Part shown: positions 52,418 to 61,458 of the stretch, piece after piece | Position numbering within the stretch: position 1 is the first letter of the stretch | Layout of the letters: the number at the start of each line of letters is the position of its first letter | DNA from: JAPOKJ01 sp031421635 | GTDB lineage: Bacteria; Pseudomonadota; Gammaproteobacteria; Burkholderiales; Burkholderiaceae_E | DNA length: 64,000 bases | Direction of reading: 5' to 3' | Assembly: GCA_031421635.1 (NCBI GenBank) | Contig: JANOPA010000026.1 | Location: 1-64,000, forward strand | Translations under genes and position numbers: made by a program | Notes under the pieces: model-generated | Database searches by the model: none | What the model was told of the DNA's origin: nothing | What the model saw: the letters and a program-made list of their open reading frames with translations, nothing else

Positions 52418-52445
52418 AAGGCCCGAAGCAATTCGGGCCTTCTTC
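52418..52445. terminator. Bidirectional rho-independent terminator
   Basis: AAGGCCCGAA (52418-52427) and TTCGGGCCTT (52432-52441) form a 10-bp perfect stem with a GCAA tetraloop, followed by TCTTC on the plus strand; on the minus strand the stem is followed by a run of T (A-run at 52413-52419). It lies between the convergent NHL gene and the livK gene and serves both. Confidence 0.88.
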
Positions 52446-52486
52446 AATGTGAGCCCTGCATGGACGCACTCCTGCATATGGATCCT

Positions 52487-53737
52487 TTAGCGGACGTGGA
52501 TCACGTCGCCAAAATCAACCCACTGGTTGCCGTCGAACTTCGTCAGTTGCATGGACTGGAAAGGCGCAAAGTCTTCAGGTGTCGTGCTGATGGCGACGCC
52601 CGGAATAGCCATCGGCAACTGCAAGCTCTTGATGTTGGTCGCCTGTTTCATCACGTTGGCTCGAGTGAGGTCATCACCGCAAGCCTTCAAAGTATGCACC
52701 AATGTTTGTGCAGAGCAATAGCCATAGACATTTGAAGCATCGACCAAGTCGCCCGTTGGATAATACTTCTTCATGAAGGCTAGCCAGTCTTTTAAGCCAG
52801 CGTCATTTGCCCATTTTTTATCGTTAGGATCTTTGAGGTATTGCATAGAAATGAGGCCGACCGATTTATCGAGTCCGGCAGGCGTCAATACCGATCCAAT
52901 TGATGCAGACACTTGGTTTAAATAATGAGTTACTTTCCATCCAATGTCTGCCACTTTGCGAATGGCTTGAGCCGCAAATTTTGGCGTGGTGATATTAAAA
53001 AAGACATCGGCGCCGCTCCCTTTGAGGGTCACGATTTGCGAGTCGATGGTTGGGTCAGTGACTTCATAGCTCACTTCTGACACGACCATCGTTTTTGCTT
53101 TATCTCCAAGGCCGTCTTTGAAACCTTTTAAATAGTCCTTGCCGTAGTCGTCGTTCTGGTAAAGGATAGCGATCTTGGCATTGGGGGTGTTCTTGAGCAA
53201 ATGTGCTGCATAGACTTTGGATTCGCTTTGATAGTTGGGCTGCCAGCCGATCGTCCATGGATGATTCTTAGGATCGTTCCATTTACTTGCGCCAGTCGCA
53301 AGGAAAATATGAGGAATTTTCTTTCCGTTCAGGTATTTGTGCACTGCGCTATTCGGTGGGGTGCCTAGCATGCCGTAAATGAACAGCACCTCATCCTGTT
53401 CGACTAGCTTTCTGGTCATTTCCACTGTTTTTGGAGGTGCATAGCCGTCGTCCAAGCTAATGAATTCGAGCTTGCGACCGTTCACGCCACCCTGCTCGTT
53501 AATCATGTTGAAATAGGCCGTTTCGCATTTTCCGATAGTCGCGTAAGCGGATGCAGGGCCGCTGTACGGCATTGTTTGGCCAAACTTGATGACCTTATCA
53601 GTTGCGCCCGGATCGTACTTCTTCTGGGCAAAAGCTCGACTTGCAGTACCGCCTAGAGCAACGGTCGCAGCCAAAGCTGAAGACATTTTTAGGGTCTGAC
53701 GCTTGGTGGTTTGCGATGCGGTGAGTTCTTTCTTCAT
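52487..53737 (-). CDS. livK: Branched-chain amino acid ABC substrate-binding protein
   Basis: A 416-aa periplasmic binding protein of the Leu/Ile/Val type. Signal: KRQTLKMSSALAATVALGGT with cleavage near AFAQKK. Blocks: VIKFGQTMPYSGPASAYATI, EFISLDDGYAPPKTVEMTRK, AILYQNDDYGKDYLKGFKDG, and SPTDF-equivalent TTPEDFAPFQSMQLTKFDGN. It is the fifth gene of the minus-strand livGFHMK operon; the 60-bp gap to livM contains GAGGAGACTG as its ribosome-binding site. Substrates may be amino acids or short-chain/aromatic acids. Confidence 0.92.
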   Translation of the reverse strand: MKKELTASQTTKRQTLKMSSALAATVALGGTASRAFAQKKYDPGATDKVIKFGQTMPYSGPASAYATIGKCETAYFNMINEQGGVNGRKLEFISLDDGYAPPKTVEMTRKLVEQDEVLFIYGMLGTPPNSAVHKYLNGKKIPHIFLATGASKWNDPKNHPWTIGWQPNYQSESKVYAAHLLKNTPNAKIAILYQNDDYGKDYLKGFKDGLGDKAKTMVVSEVSYEVTDPTIDSQIVTLKGSGADVFFNITTPKFAAQAIRKVADIGWKVTHYLNQVSASIGSVLTPAGLDKSVGLISMQYLKDPNDKKWANDAGLKDWLAFMKKYYPTGDLVDASNVYGYCSAQTLVHTLKACGDDLTRANVMKQATNIKSLQLPMAIPGVAISTTPEDFAPFQSMQLTKFDGNQWVDFGDVIHVR

Positions 53738-53797
53738 TTCAGTCTCCTCTATATTGGATTAGGGAAAATTAAGTATAAAACACAATAACCGGCGTTC

Positions 53798-54775
53798 TTA
53801 GGACGGCGACGCACTCGTGGGCTTAACGCTTCGCGCGGCAAAGCGTGCACGCAGCATGCGAATCGCTCCCACAACTCCATAGGGCAGGAAGTACATGCAT
53901 AAGATCAGGAAAATACCGTAGATTGCCCAGGGTGCTGATTTTGATATTTTATCGGCGATGTTCGGTATAAATTGGATAAAGAAAGCGCCAAAGATCGCCC
54001 CGGAGATCGAAGCGAGACCACCGATAACGATGCCGACCAGCAAAGTGATCGAGAGAAACACCGAAAAACTATCGGGAGCCACAAACTGAATAGCGATGGC
54101 GCCCAAGGCCCCGGCCACGCCTGTGAACATCGCCGAGATACCGAAGGTCAGAGATTTGTACATGGCATTGTCAATGCCCATGGCAGAGGCCGCAATGGGG
54201 TGGTCACGTATGGCCAGCATGGCGCGTCCGATGCGGCCACGTAAAATATTCCAGCCCAGCCAGAACATGAAAAGCAGGACCACAAGTGAAAAGAAATACA
54301 GCCATTGATCCTGATTAAGAGGCAAGCCAAAGGGCGCGTCGGGTTTTGTAATTACAATGCCTTGCACCCCCCCAGTCCACTGCTCTAGATGTTTGTATTT
54401 CAACAACTGCGGGAGTGCGACCGCCAGCGCAAAAGTGGCCAAGGCGAGGTAGTGCCCTTCCAAACGCAGGGCTGGTAAGCCAAATAAGAAGCCAGCCACT
54501 AAGCAAACTGCACCGGCAACGGGTAGGGTAATCCAGTAAGGAGCGCCCATTTTGTCCATCATGATGGCGGCCGTGTAGGCCCCGATGGCATAAAAGGCTC
54601 CATGACCAAGAGAAATTTGACCGTTATAGCCGGTGAGCATATTGAGTCCCAGCAAGGCAATGGCGTAGACCATCACCAGGGTGAGCTGAAAGATTTGATA
54701 ATTCGGCAAGACGAAAGGCACCGCCAAAACCACAATCGCCAAAACGAACCACATAACAAGAGAGTTTTTGCTCAT
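53798..54775 (-). CDS. livM: Branched-chain amino acid ABC permease LivM
   Basis: A 325-aa integral membrane protein with about 9-10 hydrophobic segments. ATG 54775 is chosen (SKNSLVMWFVLAIVVLAVPF). LivM motifs: GLNMLTGYNGQISLGHGAFY, RLEGHYLALATFALAVALP, and RDHPIAASAMGIDNAMYKSL, the conserved cytoplasmic EAA-like loop. Together with LivH it forms the membrane channel. It starts 7 bp after the livH stop. Confidence 0.92.
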   Translation of the reverse strand: MSKNSLVMWFVLAIVVLAVPFVLPNYQIFQLTLVMVYAIALLGLNMLTGYNGQISLGHGAFYAIGAYTAAIMMDKMGAPYWITLPVAGAVCLVAGFLFGLPALRLEGHYLALATFALAVALPQLLKYKHLEQWTGGVQGIVITKPDAPFGLPLNQDQWLYFFSLVVLLFMFWLGWNILRGRIGRAMLAIRDHPIAASAMGIDNAMYKSLTFGISAMFTGVAGALGAIAIQFVAPDSFSVFLSITLLVGIVIGGLASISGAIFGAFFIQFIPNIADKISKSAPWAIYGIFLILCMYFLPYGVVGAIRMLRARFAARSVKPTSASPS

Positions 54776-54782
54776 TTTTTGA

Positions 54783-55655
54783 CTACACCCGAGTGACGTG
54801 GACTTTGCCCAGCAAGCCAGAGGGCTTGACCGTGAGCACACCGATAATGAGAACCAGCGCTACAGTGAGCTTGAGCTCATTGCCGATGACAAAGGCCCCT
54901 AGGACGTTTTCGAGTACTCCTACGATGAATCCGCCAATGACTGCTCCGAGCGGGTTGTCGATTCCGCCAACAAGAGCTCCAGCAAAGGCGTAGAGCAAGA
55001 TGCCGGACATCATGTTGGGATCGAGAAATACAATTGGCGCGACCATCATTCCGGCAATTGACCCGACTGCCCCCGCCAAGCCCCAGCCCAACGCGAGCAT
55101 CCAGCCCACCCGGATACCGACTAGGCGGCTTGAGACCGGATTCTGTGCTGCGGCACGCATGGCCAGTCCGAGCGAGGTGAACCTGAAGAATACGAAAAGA
55201 ATCAATAGAACCACTAGGGTGACACAGGTCGCCCCCAAATCATGCGAAGAGATCCATGTGTTTCCGAACAAGGCCTCCTTTGGAAAGGGGCTTGGAAAGC
55301 TCTTAATGGTGTGGGAGAAAATCCAGCCCGCCATACTATTGATGATGACCAAGAGACCTATAAATACGACAACCACTGACAGTATCGAATTGCTATCTAC
55401 ATGTCGGACAATGAAGCGCTCAATGGCTGCCCCGATAATAAACGCAAAGATCACCGTCAAGAAGAAAGCGAGCCAGTAAGGAAAGCCTGCCTCAATCATC
55501 GCCCAGGCCAGGTAAGTTGAGAACATCGCCATTTCGCCTTGAGCGAAATTGATGTGGTGGGTCGCTTGATAAATCATCACCAAAGCCAAAGCGACGCTGG
55601 CGTAAATGCCGCCAGTCGCTAAGCCCGCCAAAACTTGATGCAAAAATGCGTCCAT
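54783..55655 (-). CDS. livH: Branched-chain amino acid ABC permease LivH
   Basis: A 290-aa integral membrane protein. It begins DAFLHQVLAGLATGGIYASV and has NFAQGEMAMFSTYLAW (the LivH 'NFAQGE' motif), LGLAMRAAAQNPVSSRLVGI (cytoplasmic EAA-like loop) and LVGGIDNPLGAVIGGFIVGV. It pairs with LivM as the heterodimeric membrane component. It lies 68 bp downstream of livF and 7 bp upstream of livM. Confidence 0.93.
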   Translation of the reverse strand: MDAFLHQVLAGLATGGIYASVALALVMIYQATHHINFAQGEMAMFSTYLAWAMIEAGFPYWLAFFLTVIFAFIIGAAIERFIVRHVDSNSILSVVVVFIGLLVIINSMAGWIFSHTIKSFPSPFPKEALFGNTWISSHDLGATCVTLVVLLILFVFFRFTSLGLAMRAAAQNPVSSRLVGIRVGWMLALGWGLAGAVGSIAGMMVAPIVFLDPNMMSGILLYAFAGALVGGIDNPLGAVIGGFIVGVLENVLGAFVIGNELKLTVALVLIIGVLTVKPSGLLGKVHVTRV

Positions 55656-55723
55656 GTATGCCGTTCCGAAAGAAGTTTGTAGGATCAGTTTTTTAGGTGG
55701 CCGATATTTGAGTGATCGAAATG

Positions 55724-56440
55724 TTAGTAACCAAGATAAGAACGACGCACGGCATCGTTCTGTTTGATCTCGGCTGCAGGCCCGCTGATGACCATACTCC
55801 CGGTTTCGATGAGGTAAGCCGAGTCTGCAAGCTCCAGCGCCATGGCAGCGTTTTGCTCGACCAACAAAATGGATACCTTCTCCTTTTGATTGATCGTTTT
55901 CATAATGCCGAATATTTCGCGAACAATAAGGGGTGCTAAACCGAATGAGGGCTCGTCCATCAAAAGGAGCTTGGGACGAAGCATTAGGGCGCGGGAAACC
56001 GCAAGCATCTGTTGCTCACCGCCAGAAAGTGTCCCCGCCTGCTGGAGGCGACGTTCCTTTAGGCGAGGAAAGTAGGTATAAATACGTTCAAAATCGAGGT
56101 TCACCTCGGCTTTGTTTTTGCGCGTATAGGCACCAAGCCGCAAATTCTCCTCGGTGCTTAAGTTCACAAAAGTGCCTCGGCCGTCGGGTACATGAGCCAC
56201 ACCGAGTCGGACAATGTCTTCAGTGGCCTTGCTGTGAATAGGCTGACCTTCGAAGAGAATTTCGCCTTGGGTTTTGACCATCATCTGGCAAAGAGCGCGC
56301 AGTGTGGTGGTTTTTCCGGCTCCGTTGGCGCCGAGCAAGGTGGTGATCGACCCTTCCGCAATACTGAAACTCAATCCATGAAGGACTTTGGTCAGGCCGT
56401 AGGCCGCAGAGAGGTTCTTGGCTTCCAATAAAATACTCAT
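55724..56440 (-). CDS. livF: Branched-chain amino acid ABC ATPase LivF
   Basis: A 238-aa ABC ATPase. Walker A GANGAGKTTTLRAL, signature LSGGEQQMLAVSRALM and Walker B LLLMDEPSFGLAPLIVREIF. VPDGRGTFVNLSTEENLRLG is diagnostic of LivF (the GR-hairpin after the Q-loop). Its ATG overlaps the livG stop by 4 bp (ATGA), so the two ATPases are translated together and form the heterodimer that drives the transporter. Confidence 0.94.
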   Translation of the reverse strand: MSILLEAKNLSAAYGLTKVLHGLSFSIAEGSITTLLGANGAGKTTTLRALCQMMVKTQGEILFEGQPIHSKATEDIVRLGVAHVPDGRGTFVNLSTEENLRLGAYTRKNKAEVNLDFERIYTYFPRLKERRLQQAGTLSGGEQQMLAVSRALMLRPKLLLMDEPSFGLAPLIVREIFGIMKTINQKEKVSILLVEQNAAMALELADSAYLIETGSMVISGPAAEIKQNDAVRRSYLGY

Positions 56441-57270
56441 GCCGTCGCCTCAGTACCTAGGTAAGCTTGGATCACATCGCTATTGGCTTGTACTTCTGCC
56501 GGTGAGCCATCGGCAATTTTTCGACCAAAATTCAGAGCCACCACTTTGTCTGAAATGCTCATGACCATGCTCATATGGTGCTCAACTAATAAGACAGTAA
56601 TGTTGAGGTGGTCTCGGATTCGGCGCACTAGCCCGCCTAACTCTGAGACCTCTTGATGGTTCAGGCCTGCGGCAGGTTCGTCGAGCAAGAGGAGGGTAGG
56701 CTCGGCCGCTAAGGCGCGCGCAAACTCGACTCGTTTTTGGGTACCAAAGGGAAGGTCCGATACGCGCAGGTGGGCGACAGAACGTAGGTCGAGAAGGTCG
56801 ACCATTTCTTCGGCCTTAGCCATCGAGCTTTTCTCCTCCTTGGCCACAGAGCTAAAGCGCAAGGCATTGGCGAGAAATCCGCTGCTGGTTCGACAATGGC
56901 GTCCGACCGCAACATTGTCAAGGACCGACATGGTTTTAAAGAGTGCAAGATTTTGGAAGGTTCGGCCAATTCCAAGACCGGCAATCGCACCGCGCGGCAG
57001 CGTGGTGAGCTCGGTACCTTGATAGCGAATCTTGCCCGGATTGCAATCGTAGAGTCGAGAAAGGCAGTTAAACAGAGTGGTTTTTCCGGCTCCATTCGGA
57101 CCAATCAGACCGCAGATTTGTCCAGTCGAGATCTCGAAGGAGACATCGTCAAGGGCCAGAATGCCGCCAAATCTTACGGTGACGCCCTCCACAGATAAGA
57201 GCGGCGCTCCCGCAGTTGATAAGCTCCGCGTCGGGCTTGCGCCCACTGTTACTTCATTGGGTATTGTCAT
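56437..57270 (-). CDS. livG: Branched-chain amino acid ABC ATPase LivG
   Basis: A 277-aa ABC ATPase, first gene of the liv operon. Walker A GPNGAGKTTLFNCLS, LPFGTQKRVEFARALAA in place of the signature, as usual in LivG, and Walker B LLLLDEPAAGLNHQEV. FQNLALFKTMSVLDNVAVGR is the LivG Q-loop region. ATG 57270 is used; a GTG two codons upstream at 57276 is an alternative. The ~235-bp gap to the divergent DUF1631 gene holds the presumed promoter but I find no clear operator there. Confidence 0.93.
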   Translation of the reverse strand: MTIPNEVTVGASPTRSLSTAGAPLLSVEGVTVRFGGILALDDVSFEISTGQICGLIGPNGAGKTTLFNCLSRLYDCNPGKIRYQGTELTTLPRGAIAGLGIGRTFQNLALFKTMSVLDNVAVGRHCRTSSGFLANALRFSSVAKEEKSSMAKAEEMVDLLDLRSVAHLRVSDLPFGTQKRVEFARALAAEPTLLLLDEPAAGLNHQEVSELGGLVRRIRDHLNITVLLVEHHMSMVMSISDKVVALNFGRKIADGSPAEVQANSDVIQAYLGTEATA

Positions 57271-57506
57271 CCTCACCCCACCGTCTGTTTTTTAGTTTGA
57301 AAAATCAGTGTACACCGAGATTAAAACTTGCGGGTCGCCGCTTTAAAAACTGTGGAATGCCCTGTTCGGGGCGGTTTGCTCGCAGTCAACGGTCGGAATT
57401 GCTTCCTAAAGGGCGAAGCACCGAGACCTTTGTCACAAAAGCCTTTGAGCTTCTCCGCTAGGATGGCGTCATACCCCTAAACCCAATCTATATTCGTGAC
57501 GTAAGC

Positions 57507-60269
57507 ATGGCCAATCAACCTCCAACCAGTCTGATTCACCAAGTCGAAAATCGACTGGTGCAAGAGCTTAGCCGCGTCACGCGTTTGCGCATTCCTGAGC
57601 TTTGCGATCAATTGGAAGCGATGGGCGATCGCCAAAGTCGTCCGATGGATCGGCAAGCGCTGTTCTCTGCCTCGGCCATGTTACGGGTGCGGCTCGCGTC
57701 AACTGGGGCCATGCCGGATCTGATGGCGTCTCGCAAAGCGCGAAGCACTCGAGCTAGCCTGATTGAAGACTCGGAGCGTCGTGCCATCGTCTTGCTCGAT
57801 GAGGATGATTTAGAAACGCAGATCTTGGCGCAGGACCTCGCTAGCGCGATAGTGTCTGAGTCTGGTGAAGATTATCCGGCCTATTTACACATGCTGGGCG
57901 ACATTTCACCGGGCAGTTGGAAAGACGAAGAAATCAATCCTCTCGCGGTCAAATCGATCGCTTCGATCTTGATTCAAACGTTGAATACGCCCTCTGACTC
58001 TAGCATCGTGAAGTCCGCTTTACGCGCTCTCACGGTCAAGGCGTTCGCCCTCGACATTGCTAAAGTCATTCGGATGCTGATTGATCAAATGATCGAGGGC
58101 GGCGTCCCGGCGGCACCTGGTTTACAGATCCAAAAATCGCCAAGCAAAACCTCTCTCAGCCTGCCCGAAGCGGTGCAGGATGCTCTTGCTTCTACCCCGG
58201 CGGTTGCTAATGCTTCAGTTCCAAATGCAATCACCGCGGACGTAGGAGAAGGATCACCGGACGCCGGCACGGAGAGAAGCTCAGACGATGCGAGTCGTGC
58301 CGTGTATTCGGCCGATTGGTTAGGTAAAAGCCCCTTGGCCAAGGTTTCGGATAGTCCAAAGTTGACCATGCCGCCGATCTTGCAACCTGTCGTTGAAATT
58401 GAACGTGATGCGGTTGCGTTCGCGCATTCGCTTGGCTTTATGCCTTATAGCCGTCAAGCCAGAACAAGCTTTTTTGGAAATAATCGCAAGCGTCTAAAGA
58501 GTGGCGGGGCCACGGCTGGACAACTGGCCACTTTGGATCTAGTGGCCGCCCTGTTTGATTACGTGGTTGACGAGACAAGACTTCCTGAGCCGGTAAAACC
58601 CTTGTTCTGGAGGTTGCAACAACCCGCTCTTGCGCTGAGCTTGTTAGACCCGGCCTATTTGTCCGAGGACAGTCGATCTTTACGCAATTTGATTGAGAAC
58701 TTTGGCGCGATATCAACGGCCTTCGCGGGCGAAATTACTCGCGGTAGTGAGCTTCATCGTCGTCTCGAAACGGTTGTACGTGCGGTAGAGATTGTCACTA
58801 GTTCTCTGCAGTCCCGCTCCTCCGTAATGGCGACGCAGGTCGACAAGGAATATCAGAGAGCGGCAAAGAGTGTCACCCAGCTGGTTGAGAAAGTAGCCAG
58901 AGAGCGAAGTGCTCTGGAGTCGACCCCGCAGCGCTCGAATCGCCGCGACTATGCGGGACGCCCATCCAAAGAGCGTGAACGTAATGTAACCGACAATATT
59001 GCCCGTTCCTTGGATGAGCGCTTCAGCCAGTTTGAAGTGCCTGAATCGGTAAAGGATTTTCTGACGACCGTATGGGTGCGCCAACTAAGAACTGCTGCCT
59101 TACGGGATGGCGAGGACAGCGCCGAGTACAAAGTCGCTATGCAAGTGGTTGATGATTTGCTGTGGTCGTTGAACAATGATCGCCGGACTCAAAGTCGCAA
59201 AGAATTGGCCGAACGCATTCCACCTTTGATTCGTCTGCTAACCGATGGAGTCAAGCGAGTAGGCGCCAAGGAGGAAGAGCAAAAGGCTTTCTTTGATGAG
59301 CTTTTTCTAGTGCATTTACGCAAGATGTCCAAGCGCTCTAAGTCGAAGACTACAGTCAGGGCGGAGGACGTGATTATTCCGCCGGAGTTGGTCAACCAGC
59401 TTGAGTCTCGTCATTTGGGTCGACAAAGTGAACCGAGGGTTGCAAAATTGGAAGGCTTGGAGACCTCTTTGCAGAGTGTCCCCAAGTTGGAGGAGCGACT
59501 GGACACCTTGAAAGGTCCAAAGACCGATTTTCGAACCCCAGGGACCTTACGTGAAATGGAAGCGTTAGCGAAAGGCAAATCGCTGGGGGACAGTCTTAGT
59601 CCAATTTCGATCCCACGTTTCGCAAGCCATACTGCCATCTTTCCTAAAACGAATACGAAGAGGAAGAACCCAGACGAGCGTTCAGATACTGTGTCGCGCG
59701 GCGGAGATAGACGCATTGATCTAGAGCGCGAGTTAGTTGCCCCGACTCATTTGCGGGTGGTGAGCCGCCAAGATTCGACCGATCGCGAAGAAAATGTTCA
59801 GCTCGCAAAGCGTGACCCTTTGGATCGTCCCATTTTTTCGGAATTGAAACGCAACGATCCGAGTACGCGACTGCCAGGAATGCCGGTTGCGTCGGAACCC
59901 GCACCTGTTGCCTCTCCGGTGATTGAGCCGCGCATGGATGGCGTGGACAAAGTTCTCACAGAGGACGATAGCGCTCAGTTGTTCGAAGTGATGAATGCGG
60001 TTGATTTGAGCGATTGTCCGCCTGAGCAGGCGAGTCTTGATCTTGCCCCCCAAGCTGCACTGGATGCAATTAACAAGGACAGCTGGATTCGACTGACTAG
60101 TCGTGATGGGGAGGTCAGCATGTTCAAGGTTGCATGGCTTAACCAACAACGTTCCTTGGCCTTACTGGTCCGCTTCCCCGACCGCCGAGCGCTGTCTTTG
60201 CGTTTTATTGATTTGCGAACGCGGCTTGAGGAAGGGCATGCGGCCTTGATGAGTCTACCGGAAGCTTGA
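57507..60269 (+). CDS. DUF1631 family protein
   Basis: A 920-aa cytoplasmic protein of the DUF1631 family, common in beta- and gammaproteobacteria. It is largely alpha-helical and charged, with low-complexity linkers near residues 230-260 and 640-800. Recognisable blocks: LFDYVVDETRLPEPVKPLFW, RLQQPALALSLLDPAYLSED and FLTTVWVRQLRTAALRDGED, the family core. The last ~70 residues (SWIRLTSRDGEVSMFKVAWL) look like a small beta-rich domain, possibly PilZ-like. Function unknown; database names such as thymidine phosphorylase for this family are unfounded. It is divergent from the liv operon. Confidence 0.88.
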   Translation: MANQPPTSLIHQVENRLVQELSRVTRLRIPELCDQLEAMGDRQSRPMDRQALFSASAMLRVRLASTGAMPDLMASRKARSTRASLIEDSERRAIVLLDEDDLETQILAQDLASAIVSESGEDYPAYLHMLGDISPGSWKDEEINPLAVKSIASILIQTLNTPSDSSIVKSALRALTVKAFALDIAKVIRMLIDQMIEGGVPAAPGLQIQKSPSKTSLSLPEAVQDALASTPAVANASVPNAITADVGEGSPDAGTERSSDDASRAVYSADWLGKSPLAKVSDSPKLTMPPILQPVVEIERDAVAFAHSLGFMPYSRQARTSFFGNNRKRLKSGGATAGQLATLDLVAALFDYVVDETRLPEPVKPLFWRLQQPALALSLLDPAYLSEDSRSLRNLIENFGAISTAFAGEITRGSELHRRLETVVRAVEIVTSSLQSRSSVMATQVDKEYQRAAKSVTQLVEKVARERSALESTPQRSNRRDYAGRPSKERERNVTDNIARSLDERFSQFEVPESVKDFLTTVWVRQLRTAALRDGEDSAEYKVAMQVVDDLLWSLNNDRRTQSRKELAERIPPLIRLLTDGVKRVGAKEEEQKAFFDELFLVHLRKMSKRSKSKTTVRAEDVIIPPELVNQLESRHLGRQSEPRVAKLEGLETSLQSVPKLEERLDTLKGPKTDFRTPGTLREMEALAKGKSLGDSLSPISIPRFASHTAIFPKTNTKRKNPDERSDTVSRGGDRRIDLERELVAPTHLRVVSRQDSTDREENVQLAKRDPLDRPIFSELKRNDPSTRLPGMPVASEPAPVASPVIEPRMDGVDKVLTEDDSAQLFEVMNAVDLSDCPPEQASLDLAPQAALDAINKDSWIRLTSRDGEVSMFKVAWLNQQRSLALLVRFPDRRALSLRFIDLRTRLEEGHAALMSLPEA

Positions 60270-60299
60270 CTAGGCGCCTTTAAAAAATGCGTCCTCGGC

Positions 60300-61391
60300 T
60301 CAGGCCAGAGGAAACGTCACGATATGGTCGGCAATGATGCGGATACCAATGGGTTCGCCGATTGCATGATTATGGTGACTCGGTACGAGCGCCAGAAGCT
60401 CAGCACCACTTTTTAGTTTAAGGGTGTACAAAAATTCGGCCCCCCGAAATGCCTTGCGTTCAACCCTGGCCTGTACCGGACTGGCATCGTCGTGCACGAC
60501 GTCATCGGGGCGCAGCAAGATCATGACCTCTTGATGTGCATTCGCGTTGGCTCGTGCTGCAATCGCATCTTCGGGACTGTCGATCCCAATCTTGCCGAGC
60601 TCCAATTCAATGGTGGGTCGATTTTCAAAGTCCAGGACACGGCCTTTCAAAAAGCAACCTAATCCGACAAAATCTGCCACCTTGGGTGTTTTAGGTCGAT
60701 GGTAGAGGTTGTAGGCGTTGTCCCACTGCGCGATCAGGCCATTTTCAAGCACGCCCACCTGGTCGGCTAAGGCAAAGGCTTCGTATTGGTCATGGGTCAC
60801 CAAGAGGGCGGTCGTATTTCGCCGTTTGAGCAAGACACGTAACTCTTGAGCCAGGCGCTCACGTAAGTCAGGATCGAGATTGGAGAAGGGCTCGTCAAGC
60901 AGCAGGAGCGCGGGCGAGGGCGCCAAGGCCCGCGCCAAGGCGACACGCTGCTGCTGACCGCCAGAAAGTTCGTGCGGATAACGCTCAGCGTAGCCCGCCA
61001 ACCCGACCAACGCAATCATTTCGACGGCCATGCTTTGACGCTCATCATGGTTGTGCGTTTTTTTAAGGCCAAAGGCGACATTTTTCAGCACGTTGAGGTG
61101 CGGAAACAAGCCGTAATCCTGAAAGACAATGCCAATGCCACGTTTCTCGGGAGGCAGAAACCGATCCGGTGCGGCCAGAACTTTGCCCCCGAGGCTGATG
61201 CTGCCTGCAGAAGGTTTCGCAAACCCTGCTAAGACTCTCAGTGCTGTAGTTTTGCCGCTTCCGGACGCGCCGAGTAAGCATCCAATTTGGCCCTGAGCTA
61301 ACTCGAAGCTCAGGTCGCGCAAGACCTCCGCCCCTTTTTCTGAGGGTCGGTGGCTTTGAAAGGTGACGGCAACGGATTTAACTTCGAGCAT
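60300..61391 (-). CDS. fbpC: Iron(III)-type ABC transporter ATPase
   Basis: A 363-aa ABC ATPase. The ATG at 61391 is used (LEVKSVAVTFQSHRPSEKG); the upstream extension overlaps the divergent permease gene. Walker A GASGSGKTTALRVLAG, signature LSGGQQQRVALARALA and Walker B LLLLDEPFSNLDPDLRERL, followed by TALLVTHDQYEAFALADQVG. The C-terminal TOBE-like part (EVMILLRPDDVVHDDASPVQ) is typical of the FbpC/PotA branch. It energises the adjacent permease at 61459. The divergent promoter region has a Fur-like box, supporting iron as substrate. Confidence 0.88.
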   Translation of the reverse strand: MLEVKSVAVTFQSHRPSEKGAEVLRDLSFELAQGQIGCLLGASGSGKTTALRVLAGFAKPSAGSISLGGKVLAAPDRFLPPEKRGIGIVFQDYGLFPHLNVLKNVAFGLKKTHNHDERQSMAVEMIALVGLAGYAERYPHELSGGQQQRVALARALAPSPALLLLDEPFSNLDPDLRERLAQELRVLLKRRNTTALLVTHDQYEAFALADQVGVLENGLIAQWDNAYNLYHRPKTPKVADFVGLGCFLKGRVLDFENRPTIELELGKIGIDSPEDAIAARANANAHQEVMILLRPDDVVHDDASPVQARVERKAFRGAEFLYTLKLKSGAELLALVPSHHNHAIGEPIGIRIIADHIVTFPLA

Positions 61392-61420
61392 TGCGGGACA
61401 GTGGAACAGTGATAGTCTCA

Positions 61421-61439
61421 AATAAGTATAATTCTCATT
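61421..61439. promoter_or_regulatory. Candidate Fur box between fbpC and fbpB
   Basis: AATAAGTATAATTCTCATT matches 12 of 19 positions of the classical Fur consensus (GATAATGATAATCATTATC) and ends in the ATTCTCATT half-site frequent in betaproteobacterial Fur boxes. It lies midway in the 67-bp divergent gap, so it would control both genes and repress them when iron is plentiful. Confidence 0.6.
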
Positions 61440-61458
61440 TAGATTAACACGGCCCTTG